Notes: a model not told the origin generated them from the sequence alone. 64,000 nucleotides of DNA from Siphonodentalium dalli (GCA_032622095.1 CP136061.1:128662754-128726753), one strand, 5' to 3'; positions 1-13,041 are shown, numbered from the stretch's first letter. Numbers and translations are program-made.

Positions 1-200
1 CTCTGTAACAAAATCTCAGATCAAACCCAAATTCGAACTCGATCTGTATTTTGGGCTGAGAAACCCATATACAAAATTTTGTTTCGATCGGATAGAAAAT
101 GTTTGAGTTATCGCATTACTCGTAAAGTGTCTACGGACAGACAGACGGACAGACAGACAGACGAACGACGAGTGGTCAATCCGGGCAACGACACTATGTT
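1..200. repeat. Dispersed repeat with ACGGACAGACAG run
   Basis: The text resembles 14599-14999 and 25590-26470: 'aaattcgaactcgatctgt', then 'acccatataca', then a run of GACAGACGGACAG. These look like copies of one dispersed family. No coding capacity is seen. The left end is cut by the window. Confidence 0.6.
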
Positions 201-367
201 TACCATATACTATGGTATGGGTAAACATAAAAAGTAATTCCGTCTGTTGACATACAACACATTCACTGACTGATAACATCTTATGTTCTTGGCAACTTTA
301 GCCAAACAAGCTTTTATTGAAAGCATAAGAGCAACGATGGCCAATAGACCCCCAACCACCCATGATA

Positions 368-470
368 GAAAACTCAGGTGTGAATAATCAGAACACCTTC
401 AATTAATGTTGTTTCTTAGAAAACCCAGGTGAGAACCATCAGAATTCTTTCACCGAGTGTTATTTCATCA
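368..470. repeat. Imperfect tandem duplication, about 51 bp unit
   Basis: 'gaaaactcaggtgtgaataa' at 368 is repeated as 'gaaaacccaggtgagaacca' at 419, with similar text after each. It lies just before the two-hairpin element at 505. Confidence 0.5.
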
Positions 471-504
471 AATCTGTCTTCGCTTCTATTATTGGGTATC
501 CAAC

Positions 505-925
505 AAGCCTGCAAATATTGTGTCTGACATTTGCAGAATGAGGTCCCCAGAATTCAGTGATGTTATCCCGCACAGTGGGCTAGCATCACCAAATTCACCC
601 TCTGGGGACCCCATTCAGCTTTGGCCTCATTTTCTGGGAAGTATCTATAGTCTCAAATAAACACTGTTTTAGTTACTTTTTCACTTCTGAGAAATTTCTA
701 TATCCCCTAATTTGCATAAGATAAAATGCATAATCGAGGTGACTAATGGGTGAACATCACCAACTTCAACTGGGAAACTTCATTCTGATCCTAGGTTTCC
801 CATAGCAGTTGAGGCCTAAGCAGAATGTGGTTCCCAGAGGGTGAATTTGGTGATGCTAGCCCGCTTTGCGGGATAGCATCTCTAAATTCACCCTCTGATG
901 ACCTCATTCTGCAAATGACACACAC
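505..925. mobile_element. Two-hairpin MITE, copy 1
   Basis: Outer end AAGCCTGCAAATA, then a hairpin whose arms carry GAGGTCCCCAGA and CTCTGGGGACC, a unique spacer (AATCGAGGTGACTAATGGG), a second hairpin with the same arms, and CTGCAAATGACA. Nine other copies or fragments in this window define the family. No ORF. Confidence 0.8.
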
Positions 926-948
926 CATTTTCCATCAAATCTTCCATT

Positions 949-1177
949 TTAACCCTTTCTATACTAAATGGATTCACCCAGTCAGATATAAACATATACA
1001 TTGGATTGGTCTACTATTCATCTGGAGGGGTTTTCAGGATGACAGATAATATGAGTACGGAAGGAGGGAAATGTTCAGATAGTAAGTTCAACAAGCGACT
1101 TGTTGAATTTTAATATTATCTGCACATTTCCTAAGGGATAACGACTTATCAATGAATAATTAGTTTAGAAAGGGTCA
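949..1177. mobile_element. TTAA-flanked MITE with CCCTTTCTATACTAAATGG end
   Basis: Starts TTAA then CCCTTTCTATACTAAATGG and ends GAATAATTAGTTTAGAAAGGG. Internal text (CATCTGGAGGGGTTTTCAGG) recurs at 17851-18070 and 48349-48607, and as weaker fragments near 7380-7560, 14140-14390, 21376-21550, 30690-30905 and 36570-36620. Confidence 0.65.
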
Positions 1178-2100
1178 CGGTTATGCACAGATGGCTAAAT
1201 ATTTCAAAATTGATGTTGATTTTATTCCCAGAGTTACTTGAAACTGATATTTCAAACTTTAATAGAGTTGAAAATATTTATGATCTGGGAGTCAGCTCTA
1301 AAATAAAAATGCAGGTGATTTGGCTTACAGTTTGATAAATTTGTTTCTATTTCAATTCCTGGGTAGGGTAGAAGACGTTTTGGCAAGCGACCAATGTGGA
1401 TATGTCAAGGATATCAGATGATCTAACGTCAAAATACATTTGTTTTACCACCAGGTATTAAGTGGTGTTCAATTCCTGAGATGTCAAATCGAAATAATCA
1501 ACGGCCCACCTTGGGTCATGTAACTGCCATTATTTATAGAATAAGGCTACATATATATCCTCAGTTCTCCATCAAATTCCAAGATTTTGTCTTCATGTCA
1601 GTCACAAGTAAAAATGCGCAAAAAAACCCAACATTGAGTATCCTACCTTGACTAGGAAAGGGGACTGATCCCATTGGGAAAAATTACAATACTGGTAACA
1701 CAATCAGGGTCCAATTATGAAATTTCAACTTAATTCTCTTCCATTTGACAAAATTTGAATTAAATATCAGGGATCCCCATAATGAAATCAATTGCTTTGG
1801 CAAATTGGGAAAATTTAGACAATTGGGGGAAAATGGGCTACTATTGGCATTGGCAAAGGGAGCTGTATTCAGCACCCTAATACTACCATGGATAATCTAT
1901 GGAAACATATACATCAACTGGAAAAATTCAGGAGAAACAATATCCAAGATACTATAAATACCAAACACCAGTTGCAGATTAAAAATCTCCAAGCTTGGCA
2001 GGGCAAATACCTTTCTAGTGATGAGCCAGATGGATAATGACTATGCTTAAGAATATTTAGAGATTGTTGCTTAGATTTATATGACAAATCTTTGTTCATC

Positions 2101-2460
2101 TTAACCCTTTCAGTGCAATGTTCGATTTTTGTATCAACCCATATTTCCTTGATCATTTTTCAAATTTATTGATTATAATAATGTGATACATTGATGGAAA
2201 GAGCTCTAAGCTCTAGGCGAAATGATAGGCCCACACATTATCTGTACCGTACTTACTTTGACCAAGGAACTAGCTAGAAACCTCCAGGTCACACATCCCA
2301 AATTTTATCAGCCCGCTTTACCTCTAAACTAAGCTTTTAATGTTGTTTGTATTCGCTGGTTACAAAACGATTCGTGTTTTTCAACCGTTGTATAACTTTG
2401 AAAAATGATCAAGGAAATATGGGTTGATACAAAAATCGGACTTGGCACTGAAAGGGTTAA
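2101..2460. mobile_element. piggyBac-like MITE, TTAA target, about 64-bp inverted ends
   Basis: Both ends are TTAACCCTTTCAGTGC. The arms continue for about 64 bp through GATTTTTGTATCAACCC and CTTGATCATTTTTCAAA with few mismatches. The element with both TTAA sites is exactly 360 bp. TTAA duplication is the piggyBac hallmark. The inner region has no ORF. Confidence 0.85.
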
Positions 2461-2574
2461 TCTCAGCATACCAGATACACCTAAAAACAATTCAAGAGTA
2501 AAAGAATTCTAAACTTAAGATTTTTTGTAACACTAATGTCAGGAATTCTACCCCATTTTACTATCTGTGAGAGT

Positions 2575-2968
2575 CAAGTCTGGATATAGTGTGTCTGACA
2601 TTTGCAGAATGAGGTCCCCAGAGGCTGAATTTAGTGATGCTATCCTGGGCAGCAGGCTAGCATCACTAAATTCACCTTCTGGGGACCTCATTGTGCTTAA
2701 GCTTCATCTTCTGGTAAGTATCTATAGTCTCAAATTAACATTGTTTTTAGTTGCTTTCCCCCTTCTGTTCAGTTTCTACATGTATATCCCATAATTTGCA
2801 GAAGACAAATTGCATAATCGAGGTGACTAATGGGTGAACATCGCCAACTTTAACAGGAACTTCAATCTGATCCTAGGTCTCCAATAGCAGTTGTGCAGGA
2901 TACCGTCACTAAATTCACCCTCTGGGGACCTCATTCTGCAAATGTCAGACAAACTATATCCAGGCTTG
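2575..2968. mobile_element. Two-hairpin MITE, copy 2
   Basis: Starts CAAGTCTGGATATAGTG and ends ACTATATCCAGGCTTG. The first hairpin is intact. The right hairpin has lost most of its left arm (GTTGTGCAGGATACCG joins directly to the right arm). Confidence 0.8.
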
Positions 2969-3524
2969 GAGAGAGTATATAAATAGTTCATACCAAAAAG
3001 GTAGTTTCAGTTATCTGATGCGGCTAAGACAAAGATAAGTCAGGCAATAAAAGCCACCAACAAATAAGCTTATCCACTCAGTGGGATGGCCACTCAACCA
3101 CTTATCGTAATTATAAGTTTTCTTGCATCACTTGTTTGATAGGGATATTTGGGGTGCGTTAAATGATGAGGTTAAATTTTATGTGAGTATGTTCTCATCC
3201 CAGGCAGTAATAATTCCTTCCTGGTATTTTGATGTCAAAGAAACATGTGATGTCTCTTTATAAGCTGAGATTGGAGATTTATTAGCCATCAAATGCTCCT
3301 TCATCTGTGAAGAATCTAGCAGTCAGAACACATCGGAACGTATCGGAGGTGAATCTCCATCAAATACCATGCGGGGCAGTGATTATTTTAGGTACGGCAA
3401 AAACAAGAGCACTGGAAGGGAAGTCAATGATCTCTGGAAATCCAAGTTATAATACATGTAACTCTTGAATATTTAGGCTTTGGGGCGCTTAAAAAATTCT
3501 GATGTATAATCAGAGGCACAGGAC

Positions 3525-4735
3525 CAGGCTAGAGGGCAGGGACCAGCCTAGATGTTTATAATATAATTGGGAGAAGTCATTACTTCTCCCCGTTTGGTTA
3601 TTTCTGAGATGTGGACTGTTATCAGGAAATAACTGTGGAAGTTCATTTGCACCACAACATCACCATTCTATGATCCAATAAGTATTATGCAACACAAGAG
3701 CTCATATATAAAATCTGATTTACTGCTAATTCGATAACGAATGACACATTTACTCAACCATATCACAATAGACATGTTATTCTGAACAACAGGCGAGGCC
3801 TATGAAGGCCCTCATGCCACCCAGGTGTCCCCAAGACAGACTGTATATTTATGCACACAGATGCACATCTGTGTTGATCCTTCAATTACTTTTGAGGAAT
3901 CTGATGCACATAATTATGCATCTGACTTCGTGCTAATTCATTAATGAATGACGAATTTACTCACGCTTATTATAATATTAATAGGCATAATATTCTGAAC
4001 AACATGCAGGGCTTATAAATGGTCTCTGCATTATTCCTCGGTCCTGGGACTGGGTGTGTACAATCTGCACATATGCAGGCACATATGGGCTAATCGTTCA
4101 TTTACCCCAGAAGGATAGGTACATGCGCTCACTCCTGAAGATGATCTTGCGCAAATCACCAGTTAATAAACTTGACAAAATGGTCGTAACACTTAACAAA
4201 TTGGCAGTGTAGAGTGCTACATGGAATGTCCCTTCCATAGATCGGACGGGGTGTTATTATTTATCCATCTTTATATAAAATATTAAGTAAGGACACCATT
4301 GTAATCAGTAAGCATGCTTTAAATATGCTGTTGGGACAAAAGCATACTGGTATATGAGAGAGAAGTCAATTCTCCCTTCGACAAAAATTGGAAGAAGTGG
4401 CACATCTGGGCTAAACCCTGCTGGAGGGAGACATGGGAGATATCTTACCCCTAAAATGTGTCACTTCTCCCCCTCTTTTTGTCCCAAGGAGAAGTGAGTT
4501 TTCTCTGCTATTTCAGCATCCATATACCCAAACAGTGAAATAAATAACTAATTGCTGATTATAATGGCATATTTATGGGTTTATAAATGCGTTCTTGTAC
4601 TGCATAATATGTAATGAATCATAGAAGGCTGGCTTTGGGGTGTAAAGTTAACATCAGCCTTTATACATTCTCCCTGTTCTCGATGAAAACTGTCCACTTC
4701 TCCCTAATCAACAAATCCATCTAGGCTGAGGACCT
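3525..4735. mobile_element. Unclassified dispersed element, about 1.2 kb
   Basis: Starts near GGACCAGGC / GGACCAGCCTAGATG and ends near CATCTAGGCTGAGGACC, a short inverted match. GGGAGAAGTCA-type motifs recur in both orientations. The left part and 4250-4400 match 53467-53785, where the middle is absent. Next to its right end (4735-4772) is a fragment of a two-hairpin MITE end. No coding frame. Confidence 0.5.
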
Positions 4736-5179
4736 CATTCTGCAAATCTCAGACACACTATATCCAGGCTTCTTCCTTTCAATGTGTTAATTTTCAGATT
4801 AAATTTTTATTTCATCACTTGAATCTATTAAATGAAAAGAAAGTTAGGCAAAACTGTTTTTTTTAATTCTAAATACACTTTAATATGCACTTGAAGCAGG
4901 CAAATCGGCAGTTGGAGTAATCCCCTGCCAACCATCAATCATATGATTCAAAAGCCACTCACGCCCAGCTCTGGCACTTTGTGTTCATACTATGAACCTA
5001 CTAGATAATGCAGAAGGCATCAGAGCCAAAACTGCCTCAGCAGACATAGACAGTAGCATATCAAGAGAATTTTACATGAAACTTCTCCCATATTACGTGT
5101 TGAGAGGAGACAATCCCGCCCACCTGAGTTATCAGCCAGCTCCTGGCAGCAGGAAATACCCTTGTCAGACGAAATGAAA

Positions 5180-5990
5180 TAAAAATGTTTTATCCCTGCT
5201 TTTCCTTCCCTGATTCATTGAAATTCTTGGTAGCTCCTAAGTTAATTAATTTAAATTAGACCTGGTCTGGCAATTGATCATCATCAACTGTGTTTAATTT
5301 GAAGTTAATTAAACGGACTTCATATATTTATTGTTATCTGGATTTCAAGTTCAATATATAGCAACACAATTCTAATCTAAAATACTGGATAAACCTATAA
5401 TTTGTTCCTGAAACTTAACTGAATTGTAAATGGAAATTGGTAGTCAAGATGACTGGGCCCTCTCTTGTACTAAAGGTTCTGTCTTTAACACTTGGTAGAG
5501 GGTTGAATTTTCTGACAACAACTTGAAATTTCAACGATGTTATTAAAGGTTGTGGCAGGGAATCGACTTACTCAGATACTGATAACATAAATCAAAACTA
5601 TGATAGCCTAAAAACCTGACTACCCCTTTAAATATAGCAATCTCACATTGTTCAGTTTAAGCCTCATAGTATACGATTACCAACAGATAACTAATGTGAG
5701 GATTTTAAACTGATGTTGTCGATATTGTACTGACTACTGAAGGCATATCTTGTGAATTATAATCTACCAAATGTCAGAGACAATTCTTATCCCATTTTTT
5801 AAAACTAGTATCCTAGTATCCTTAGTATCCTGGGCATCTGAAGGGATACCAATTCAATGCAAACCTAGAACTTGTAACTAGATCACAAACTCCAGTCGAA
5901 AAGAGTCGATCACACAGCAAATCAACCTCAAAGTTACAGGTTGACATGTCCTCTCATTGGTCAATCACCCTGATGTCAAGATTGAAGAAT
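5180..5990. other. No gene or clear repeat seen
   Basis: AT-rich sequence with short frames only. I see no splice-bounded coding block, repeat family or RNA gene. Confidence 0.5.
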
Positions 5991-5994
5991 ACTA

Positions 5995-6207
5995 CAATAA
6001 TGCCCTAAGTAATCGACTCCATAACCACAGCAGAATTATGGGTAACTTTTCAGGATTTAGTCGGAAATATGGCTTGTTGCCATTCATCGGAAAGCTCTCG
6101 GGGAGAGCTTTCCGTTGAATGGCAACAAGCCATATTTCCGACTAAATCCTGAAAAGTTACCCACAATTATGCTGTGGTTAAGGTGTCAATTACTTAGGGC
6201 ATTACTG
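5995..6207. mobile_element. Palindromic TA-flanked MITE (mariner-like), full copy
   Basis: TA, then a near-perfect palindrome of about 213 bp, then TA. Ends read CAATAATGCCCTAAGTAAT and its complement (family consensus CAGTAATGCCC). The centre is GAAAGCTCTCGGGGAGAGCT. TA duplication suggests Tc1/mariner-type mobilisation. No ORF. Confidence 0.85.
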
Positions 6208-7648
6208 TAGATGAGGTTTCAAAACATGCCTTGTTGGGGAAACAGACAATAGAGTTGATCCTGGCAATATACCACTGCCACCTAGGGTACCTAGAACTTA
6301 GCTGAATGGTGGAGGTATGTAATACTATTAATGAGGTGTCGATGAATAGTAGAATATTGGCTTTAAAAAAATCTGACAATAATTAGAAAAGGATGGACAA
6401 ATTACATAGCAAAAAACTCAAACTACTTGAAGATTGATGAATCTCCTAAAATTTCAGACATTTTTTGATGTTCTATAAAATTTTGTAAAAGCACACATGC
6501 TGTCGGATTCCACCACAGAAGCTGTCCATTATAATTTAAAATAAAATAAAACAGCAAATGTTTATATAAGGCAGCCATTTTATTGCAGTTGCCCCAGCCT
6601 CTTTGCATCTTCAGCCCCGCAAACTGTAATGTTATAAGTAACTTATCAATATCTCATTACCTTAACTATTAAGAAATCCTGGTACAAAATGTAGTAAATT
6701 CCACGAAGAACTCTATCACAATGAAAATCAATACACAATCCGATACAACAAAAGGTTAGATCCAAATTCAAAGAATGCAAAATATCACGAACAATTAAAA
6801 CATTTCCAAAAAGCAACTGGTGAGTGGAAGATGAGAACAGTGGAGGTCTGCTCAGCTGGAATGATGCAAGATAGAGTGAGACTCGATCACAAGAGGAACT
6901 AACTACTAACAGCAATTATTATAGCCCTCCAGGAATCCACCAGAGATTCATTCTCCAAGTATCACAATCTTTATAGGGGGTGGCTGAAAGTGGTATGTCA
7001 GCCAATCAAATTCATTTTAGTTCCAGATTAGAATTCGAGCTAATTTATATATTTTTCCTTTTTCTCCATGATTTCAATAAAAAGATTAGTAAATAATCTG
7101 GCAATGTAAATGTGTGTTGTAAATATTCTCCAAAGGTGATGCTGACGATAAATTGTAGATAATTATGAAGACCTCTATCTTCAAATGATTTTACTCTTGA
7201 CATACACCCACTGTTTGTGATATTCTGAAATCTTAATTGCTGACTTATAGTCTGGAGAGACAAGGAGAAATTCCAACATGGTCTATCATCAGGAAAGATA
7301 CTTCTGAAGAGGACATATTAAGTGAGTTGTAAATGTGTTCCAATTCTTTTGGAAATTTGTGCTTGACGTATGATTACAAAGATTAATAAGTTCAACAAAC
7401 TGAACTTATTATCTAAACATTTCCCTCAATAATAGGACTTGTTCTACACTTTTATTTAAATGTTGTCTGCTCTTATCACCTTAATGTCCCTCCAAAGCAA
7501 TACTAGAACAATCCTATGTACACTTTTTAACTGACTGGGAGAATCTATTTAGTATAGAAATGGTTAAAATATACTACATTCAGGGCTAGCAGAAGCACTG
7601 AAGGGAAAGGGGGCACAATATTCAGAAGGGAACATTTCCCTATCAAAA

Positions 7649-7930
7649 TTATACGCTTCTATAAGCGTCAGTTGAGGACTTGGGGGCTACTCTACCACTC
7701 CTGAGTGCAATCTCTACCAGAGCACACCAGTCATACTTCCTTTCTGACTCAACAGCTGGTACAAGTCTGTTGTTTTCTATATTTAGTGCAGGTTTTTCCA
7801 GCAAAAATTGTGAACTTGATCCACCCAAATTCAAATGTCCTATGTGCTTTAAGTAGAATTCCCTCACTAAAAATTTATTGACATAACGGAGATTTAGAGC
7901 AGAAGGCCTTGTTGACAATTTTTGCATCAT
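7649..7930 (-). other. Unassigned 93-codon open frame
   Basis: A minus-strand frame that reads more like protein than its neighbours (for example YDWCALVEIALRSGRVAP and YVNKFLVREFYLKHIG). No family is recognised. It abuts a half copy of the palindromic MITE at 7932. It may be the remnant of a gene or an element. No splice sites of note were found at its ends. Confidence 0.2.
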
Positions 7931-7931
7931 A

Positions 7932-8023
7932 CACTAATGCCCTAAGTAATCGAATGCTTAACCACAGCAGAATTATGGGTAACTTTCCAGGATTTAGTCG
8001 GAAATATGGCTTGTTGCCATTCA
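7932..8023. mobile_element. Palindromic TA MITE, left half only
   Basis: Reads ACTAATGCCCTAAGTAATCG through GCTTGTTGCCATTCAG, then stops near the palindrome centre. The right arm is missing. Confidence 0.8.
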
Positions 8024-8174
8024 GACATATGTGTTGATAAAAAAAAACCGAAGGACTACCTTGCATGAATATTTATTTGGTTCTAGTGGGACTTACAAAA
8101 CTTAAATGTTTGAAATTACACAAACTTTGTTATCTATTTTGTGTGCTCGATCAGGGCACCATGTGGCTCTGTTC

Positions 8175-8530
8175 GTTTAAAGTGATGTGAAACACCGTGG
8201 TAGGGTGATCAAATAGAAATGAAGAATAATCTTGTTCAAAGTAGTTATTTTTACAAATTGACAACACACAATGTCATTCTTATATATTAATTAAATGCAG
8301 CGACTAACGATGGCAAAATGGGTTTCGATTAGCGCTGATAGATGCATCCCGAATCGAGTAGTAAATATTTACAATTGAGCATAGTTCAGATGATGTTTTC
8401 TATGGAGTGGTGTGGTCGATTTGCTTTAGATTTTCGGTGATGTTGGTAGAATGTTAAATTCCTACAGTTGGCATAGTGCCTGAACACTAACATATCAGTT
8501 TCACGCACTGGAACAAGTACATGATATGTT
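8175..8530 (-). repeat. Dispersed repeat, inverted relative to 47835-48210
   Basis: 'gatcaaatagaaatgaagaa' and 'gatgcatcccgaatcgagta' here are the reverse complement of text in 47994-48210, and weaker matches occur in 49446-49680. No coding sequence is evident. Confidence 0.6.
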
Positions 8531-8718
8531 TTTAATATATATATTAAAATCTCATCAGCGGTCTTATCGAGTCATCAAGGGAGATAAACCCTGCATGGAG
8601 TTTGTTTACCCTGAGTGCTCGACTATATTATTGCTGCCCCTGCACCTAGAAAAATCCCCCATAGACATAAAAAAAAGACAATGCTCAGGGTCCTCATTAA
8701 AGAGGGTGTCTAACTTTT

Positions 8719-9172
8719 AAAGGTACTCAATCCAATCAGACGGTCCCCATATCATCAAGATACAACATTTCTTCAAAATATGCTTAATTATCAGAATCGA
8801 TTAATTGCAACAAAATAATGCTAACCACTGTCAACTATCGTATCAAATTTCCCAAAAGGTGTTATTTACCAACATTTTGTTCAACGAAATATGGCTGTAT
8901 TATCACTTGGGTATTACGAAATTCGGCCGTATTACCACTTCATTTTAGAGTTACCGGTATCCATCTTCATCTGCAATTTTGTCAGAGACCGTCCGTTTGA
9001 CTATCGTTTTTCTGGGCCACAATTAATTGCACATCTTGAGAAATAGCAAACTTCAAAAATCAATATCTGATCACTCTGAGCTTTGATGGGTGGGTTCCTT
9101 GACTAGAATCAAATATTTTTAACCCCGAAGCCAAAGAAATAGTATTTTGCGAACGTTAATTCAGATAATGCA
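8719..9172. mobile_element. Element with TAAAGGTACTCAATCC end, long form
   Basis: Starts TAAAGGTACTCAATCCAATC and ends near CCCGAAGCCAAAGAAATAGT plus GCATCTTTAAA. It is colinear with 46453-47036 and shares both termini with the shorter palindromic form at 17158-17475. Confidence 0.6.
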
Positions 9173-9266
9173 TCTTTAAACAACAACTACATCCAATAAC
9201 TAAGAACAAGATAACATTTCGCAACTCTGGCAAGTTTAGGGCCGCTTTGCACATCTCTACATTTCA

Positions 9267-9393
9267 TGCAAGTCTGAGTTTAGTGTGACCGACATTTTGC
9301 AGAATGAGGTCCCCAGAGGGTGAATTTAGTGACACTATCCCGCAAATTGGACTAGCTTAACCAAATTCACACTCTGGAGACCTCATTCTGATG
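9267..9393. mobile_element. Two-hairpin MITE, single-hairpin fragment
   Basis: GCAAGTCTGAGTTTAGTGTG then one hairpin (GAGGTCCCCAGAGGGTG ... CACTCTGGAGACCTC). Spacer and second hairpin are absent. Confidence 0.75.
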
Positions 9394-9437
9394 AGGCATC
9401 AACTACTATGGGAGATGGTTGAAAGTATAATATATGC

Positions 9438-9678
9438 TTAACCCTTTGAGTGCCAGGGGCCGATCTCATCGGCCCTAAACCTACAAAATAAGTCTGTAAA
9501 GAATATAAGAATAAATTATTAAAATTGTAAAAAAAAAAATAAAAAAATTGTTAGGCCAATTAATGCATTCTCTTATATATGCGAGGCGACCTATGGTCGA
9601 CTCGCATATATAAGAGAATGCATTGGCACAGGGTATATGGGTTGATACAAAAATCGGACCTGGCACTCAAAGGGTTAA
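9438..9678. mobile_element. piggyBac-like MITE carrying the TATATATGCGAG hairpin cassette
   Basis: TTAA then CCCTTTGAGTGCCAGG at the left, CCTGGCACTCAAAGGG then TTAA at the right. Inside is one hairpin: AATGCATTCTCTTATATATG, GCGAGGCGACCTATGG, and CATATATAAGAGAATGCATT. The outer end resembles the element at 2101 but the hairpin is absent there. Confidence 0.85.
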
Positions 9679-10558
9679 ACCAATTTCACATTTACCTCAA
9701 AAGCCTAGAATACAGCTGTCAAGGGGGAAACTCCAATAATAGACTTATTCTCTTACTGTCTAAGCAATACATTGCTAACAAATGACCACTTGATCTACGT
9801 TTGTGAAGAGATTCCTTAATGGAATGAAATTTAATGACATTCTTGTTACTACCGCAATCAAATGAAATGATTATTGTGGGTCTAATTAAGAAGAGCAGGT
9901 TTGTATGAAATAAATGAGCAAACCTCTTTCATATTATTGATACGTGGAAGGGGAGGGAATTCCTGTGTCACTTTGAATTATCTGTTCTTGAGTAGCTCTA
10001 CACACAATGGTAGTTTATGTGTGGCAGACTACATAAAGAAACCTCTGCAATGATTTCTTTGAGACACTCAACACGGAAGTAGAATTATATCTGAGTTATA
10101 TATGTGGATATAATACTCAAAGATATTAACATGCGAGGATGCTTCAGTATCAATTAACCAATAACCTCATCATTCCACCCACATATCACGTGATAGAAGA
10201 AATACAGTCAAGGTAAACTCATTTAGTACCAACTGTTTACGAAGAAAACAGATTTTTCTCTATGTACAATGTCTGCATGTCTGCTAAATAGTTCGAATAT
10301 ATATAATGCAAGAGGGTACACTTGTGCTAATGTACCTATTTTACATAATGAAGAACTGTGGGAAAATGACGAATAACTAACATCACATCTAAGTTCTTTC
10401 ATGTCATGTTTATGTCTTTTGTTTGTTCAAATAGTACCATGGACAGAGAATAGAATGTGAAGAATAGATGATGAATAAAGAAGACATAACAAGAAGATAA
10501 GTATATATGAACCATGACATCTTTAATAGATGTATCATACAAATCTGTAGGAGTATTT

Positions 10559-10994
10559 GCAAGCCTGAATTTAATCTGTCTGACATTTGCAGAATGAGGT
10601 CCCCAGATGGTGAATTTAGTGACGCTGTCCCACTAAGCAGGCTAACATCACCAAATTAACCCTCCGGGGACCTCATTCTGGTGGGCCTCATCTTCTAAGA
10701 AATAACTATAGTCTCCAATTATCATTGTTTTTAGTTACTTTTTCTCCAGTCAGTTTCTATATCCCCTAATTTGCAGAAGATAAATTGCGTAATTGAGGTG
10801 AGTAATAGGTGAATATCACCAACTGGGGAACTTCAATCTGATCCTAGGTCTCCCTTAGCAGTTGAGGCCCAAGCAGAATGAGGTCCCCAGAGGGTGAGTT
10901 TGGTGATGCTAGCCTGCTATGCGGGATAGCGTCACAAAATTCAGCCTCTGGGGCCCCATTCTCCAAATGTCAGGCACATTAAATTCAGACTTGA
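10559..10994. mobile_element. Two-hairpin MITE, full copy
   Basis: CAAGCCTGAATTTAATCTG to AAATTCAGACTTG. Both hairpins and the spacer with TTGCAGAAGATAAATTGCG are present. Good reference copy for the family. Confidence 0.85.
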
Positions 10995-11409
10995 GTATCT
11001 CATAGATATCCCAACACAACCTATCAATTTCAGAAAGTTTTAGGCTTGTGTTGCTATATTCACACTCACAGATGCATTCACGTTGTGGAATATAAATGTA
11101 GGATATTGGTTGGTCGAAATTACATCATGTGACATCAAACGAAGACCCCTACTTGCTTCCATATTGTATAGATGCAATGAACTATGAGAATAACATTGGA
11201 AATGTGCACTATGTGTGCTTTTAATCTGCCCGTTGACTCAATTGAGCATAAATATAAGTAATGGATGTTGATTTTGTTGCATTCCATATAGAATGGATGC
11301 AAGTTGGTCTGACATTTTATGTGTGGAATGTTTTCGTGTTCCACACAAAATGTCAGACCAATAACATACATCCATACTCTATGGAACGCAAGCAAACCAG
11401 ATCTATTTC

Positions 11410-11774
11410 TTAACCCTTTACCCAACAGAAGGGCCCTGTGCCAATGCATTCTCTTATATATGCGAGTCGACCATAGGTCGCCTCGCATATATAAGAGAAT
11501 GCATTGGCTTAACACATATTAAAGAAAAAATGGTAAAAAGTGTTAAAAAAAAGTTTTTTTTAGGCCAATGCATTCTCTTATATATGCGAGGCGACCTATG
11601 GTCGACTCGCATATATAAGAGAATGCATTGGCACAGGGCATAACTGTAACTATCACAATGTGCTCAATGAGCCGGTTCCAATGATACCCATATTTCCATG
11701 GTTTTATTGAGACAGACCGAAGATAATTTAGGCTGTTAGGGCATTTCTGGGCGTTCTGTTGGGTAAAGGGTTAA
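11410..11774. mobile_element. TTAA element with CCCTTTACCCAACAGAA ends and two hairpin cassettes
   Basis: TTAA plus CCCTTTACCCAACAGAA at the left, TTCTGTTGGGTAAAGGG plus TTAA at the right. Two copies of the CATTCTCTTATATATGCGAG hairpin follow each other, separated by an AT-rich spacer. The outer ends differ from those at 9438 and 44185 although the hairpins are the same. Confidence 0.85.
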
Positions 11775-12086
11775 ATATTAATCAATTCTACAATGCACAA
11801 ATGGACCAAATGAAGGGGGCGAAACAAAGCTAAAGTGATGTAGCTTTTCCACTACATATGCAAAGAGTCAATGAAATAATATATTGTGGAACAATGGTAA
11901 TATTGATATTCTCAGATAGATCGTGGACCCTGCACAAACGAAAGACCGCAAGCGACAGTAGAGACTCTAACATTCAAAAGTGGTCCAACCAAATGAGATG
12001 GTCGAAAAATCTTGAAAGTGTTTTAAAAAATAGTTGATATTTCTGAACTTATTATATGGTTTCATTAAATGGCGTACAGTACCCCT

Positions 12087-12117
12087 TTAAGGAGTCAATT
12101 ACTTAGGGCATTAATGT
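12087..12117. mobile_element. Palindromic TA MITE, right-end remnant
   Basis: GGAGTCAATTACTTAGGGCA then TTAATGTA. Only the terminal 30 or so bases remain. Confidence 0.6.
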
Positions 12118-12577
12118 AGTTGCTGAATAAAAATTCCCAAGCAGAGCTTACTTATTTAGAAACGCCGGCCATGAAACTATGAAATTCTCAGACTAAGATA
12201 TCTAACCACATATATAAAAGTGAGCCATTAAAATTGATAAATTGCATCTGTTATCTAGGTCTTCCTATCTGCTGTTATTACAGAATGTGGAGCCAAGTTG
12301 AAATGCACACCCACAAGTCTGAATGGAGGCAGATAGTGAAAGAAAAACATGAAATGAAACATCAGGCATGATATATCTGATGAGGTGCCGCTCATATGGT
12401 ACATTTGAGCTGCATTCCTACTATCCATCCATCAACTAAACATTAAAACTAGTCAATCATTTGACAAGCTTGAGTCTGCATGTCTATGTTCAAGACTGAA
12501 ATAAATGTTCAGACGAGAAGATAAATGCTGTGGCACACATACTAAGACAGACGGCCAGCTAACCCTTCTACTACCAG

Positions 12578-12777
12578 ACTTCTGCATTTTTAAGTGTATT
12601 TTTAAAGATGGTGTTTTTTTAAGCATGGCGTATTTTTAAACATGGTGTATTTTTTAAACATAGTGTATTTTTTAAACATGGTGTATTTTTAAACATGGTG
12701 TATTTTTAAAAGATGGTGTATTTTTAAACATGGTGTATTTTTTAAACATGGTGTATATTTTTTAACATGGCGTATAT
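12578..12777. repeat. Minisatellite, unit about GGTGTATTTTTAAACAT
   Basis: About ten imperfect units of 17-21 bp, varying in the number of T. It ends directly at the TTAG/TTAA-flanked element at 12778. Confidence 0.85.
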
Positions 12778-13041
12778 TTAGCCCTTTCATGATGGTAGCT
12801 GCACTGGTGCATCATTAAAGATCATGTGCCAGTGAATTCTTATATATATGCGAGTTTTCCATAGGGAGCCTCACATATATAAGAGAATGCACTGGCTTAC
12901 AAGGTGAAGGTAAATATTGTTAGGCCAATGTATTGTCTTATATATGCAAGGCTCCCTATGGGAGACTCGAATATATAAAAAGAATGCATTGGCACAGAGT
13001 TTTGCATAAAATTCAGGAAGGTCCAGTCTTGGAAGGGTTAA
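12778..13041. mobile_element. TTAA double-hairpin MITE (CCCTTTCATGATGG type)
   Basis: Left TTAG-CCCTTTCATGATGGTAGC, right GTCCAGTCTTGGAAGGG-TTAA. Hairpin 1 arms end in CACTGG, hairpin 2 arms end in CATTGG, joined by the spacer GGTAAATATTGTTAGGCCAA. Decayed in both hairpins. Confidence 0.8.

Noticed and set aside
11135-11522. Frames of 67 and 126 codons on opposite strands with [20 protein letters not shown]-like text that recurs elsewhere.
   Set aside because: These are readings through the hairpin cassette of the TTAA elements.
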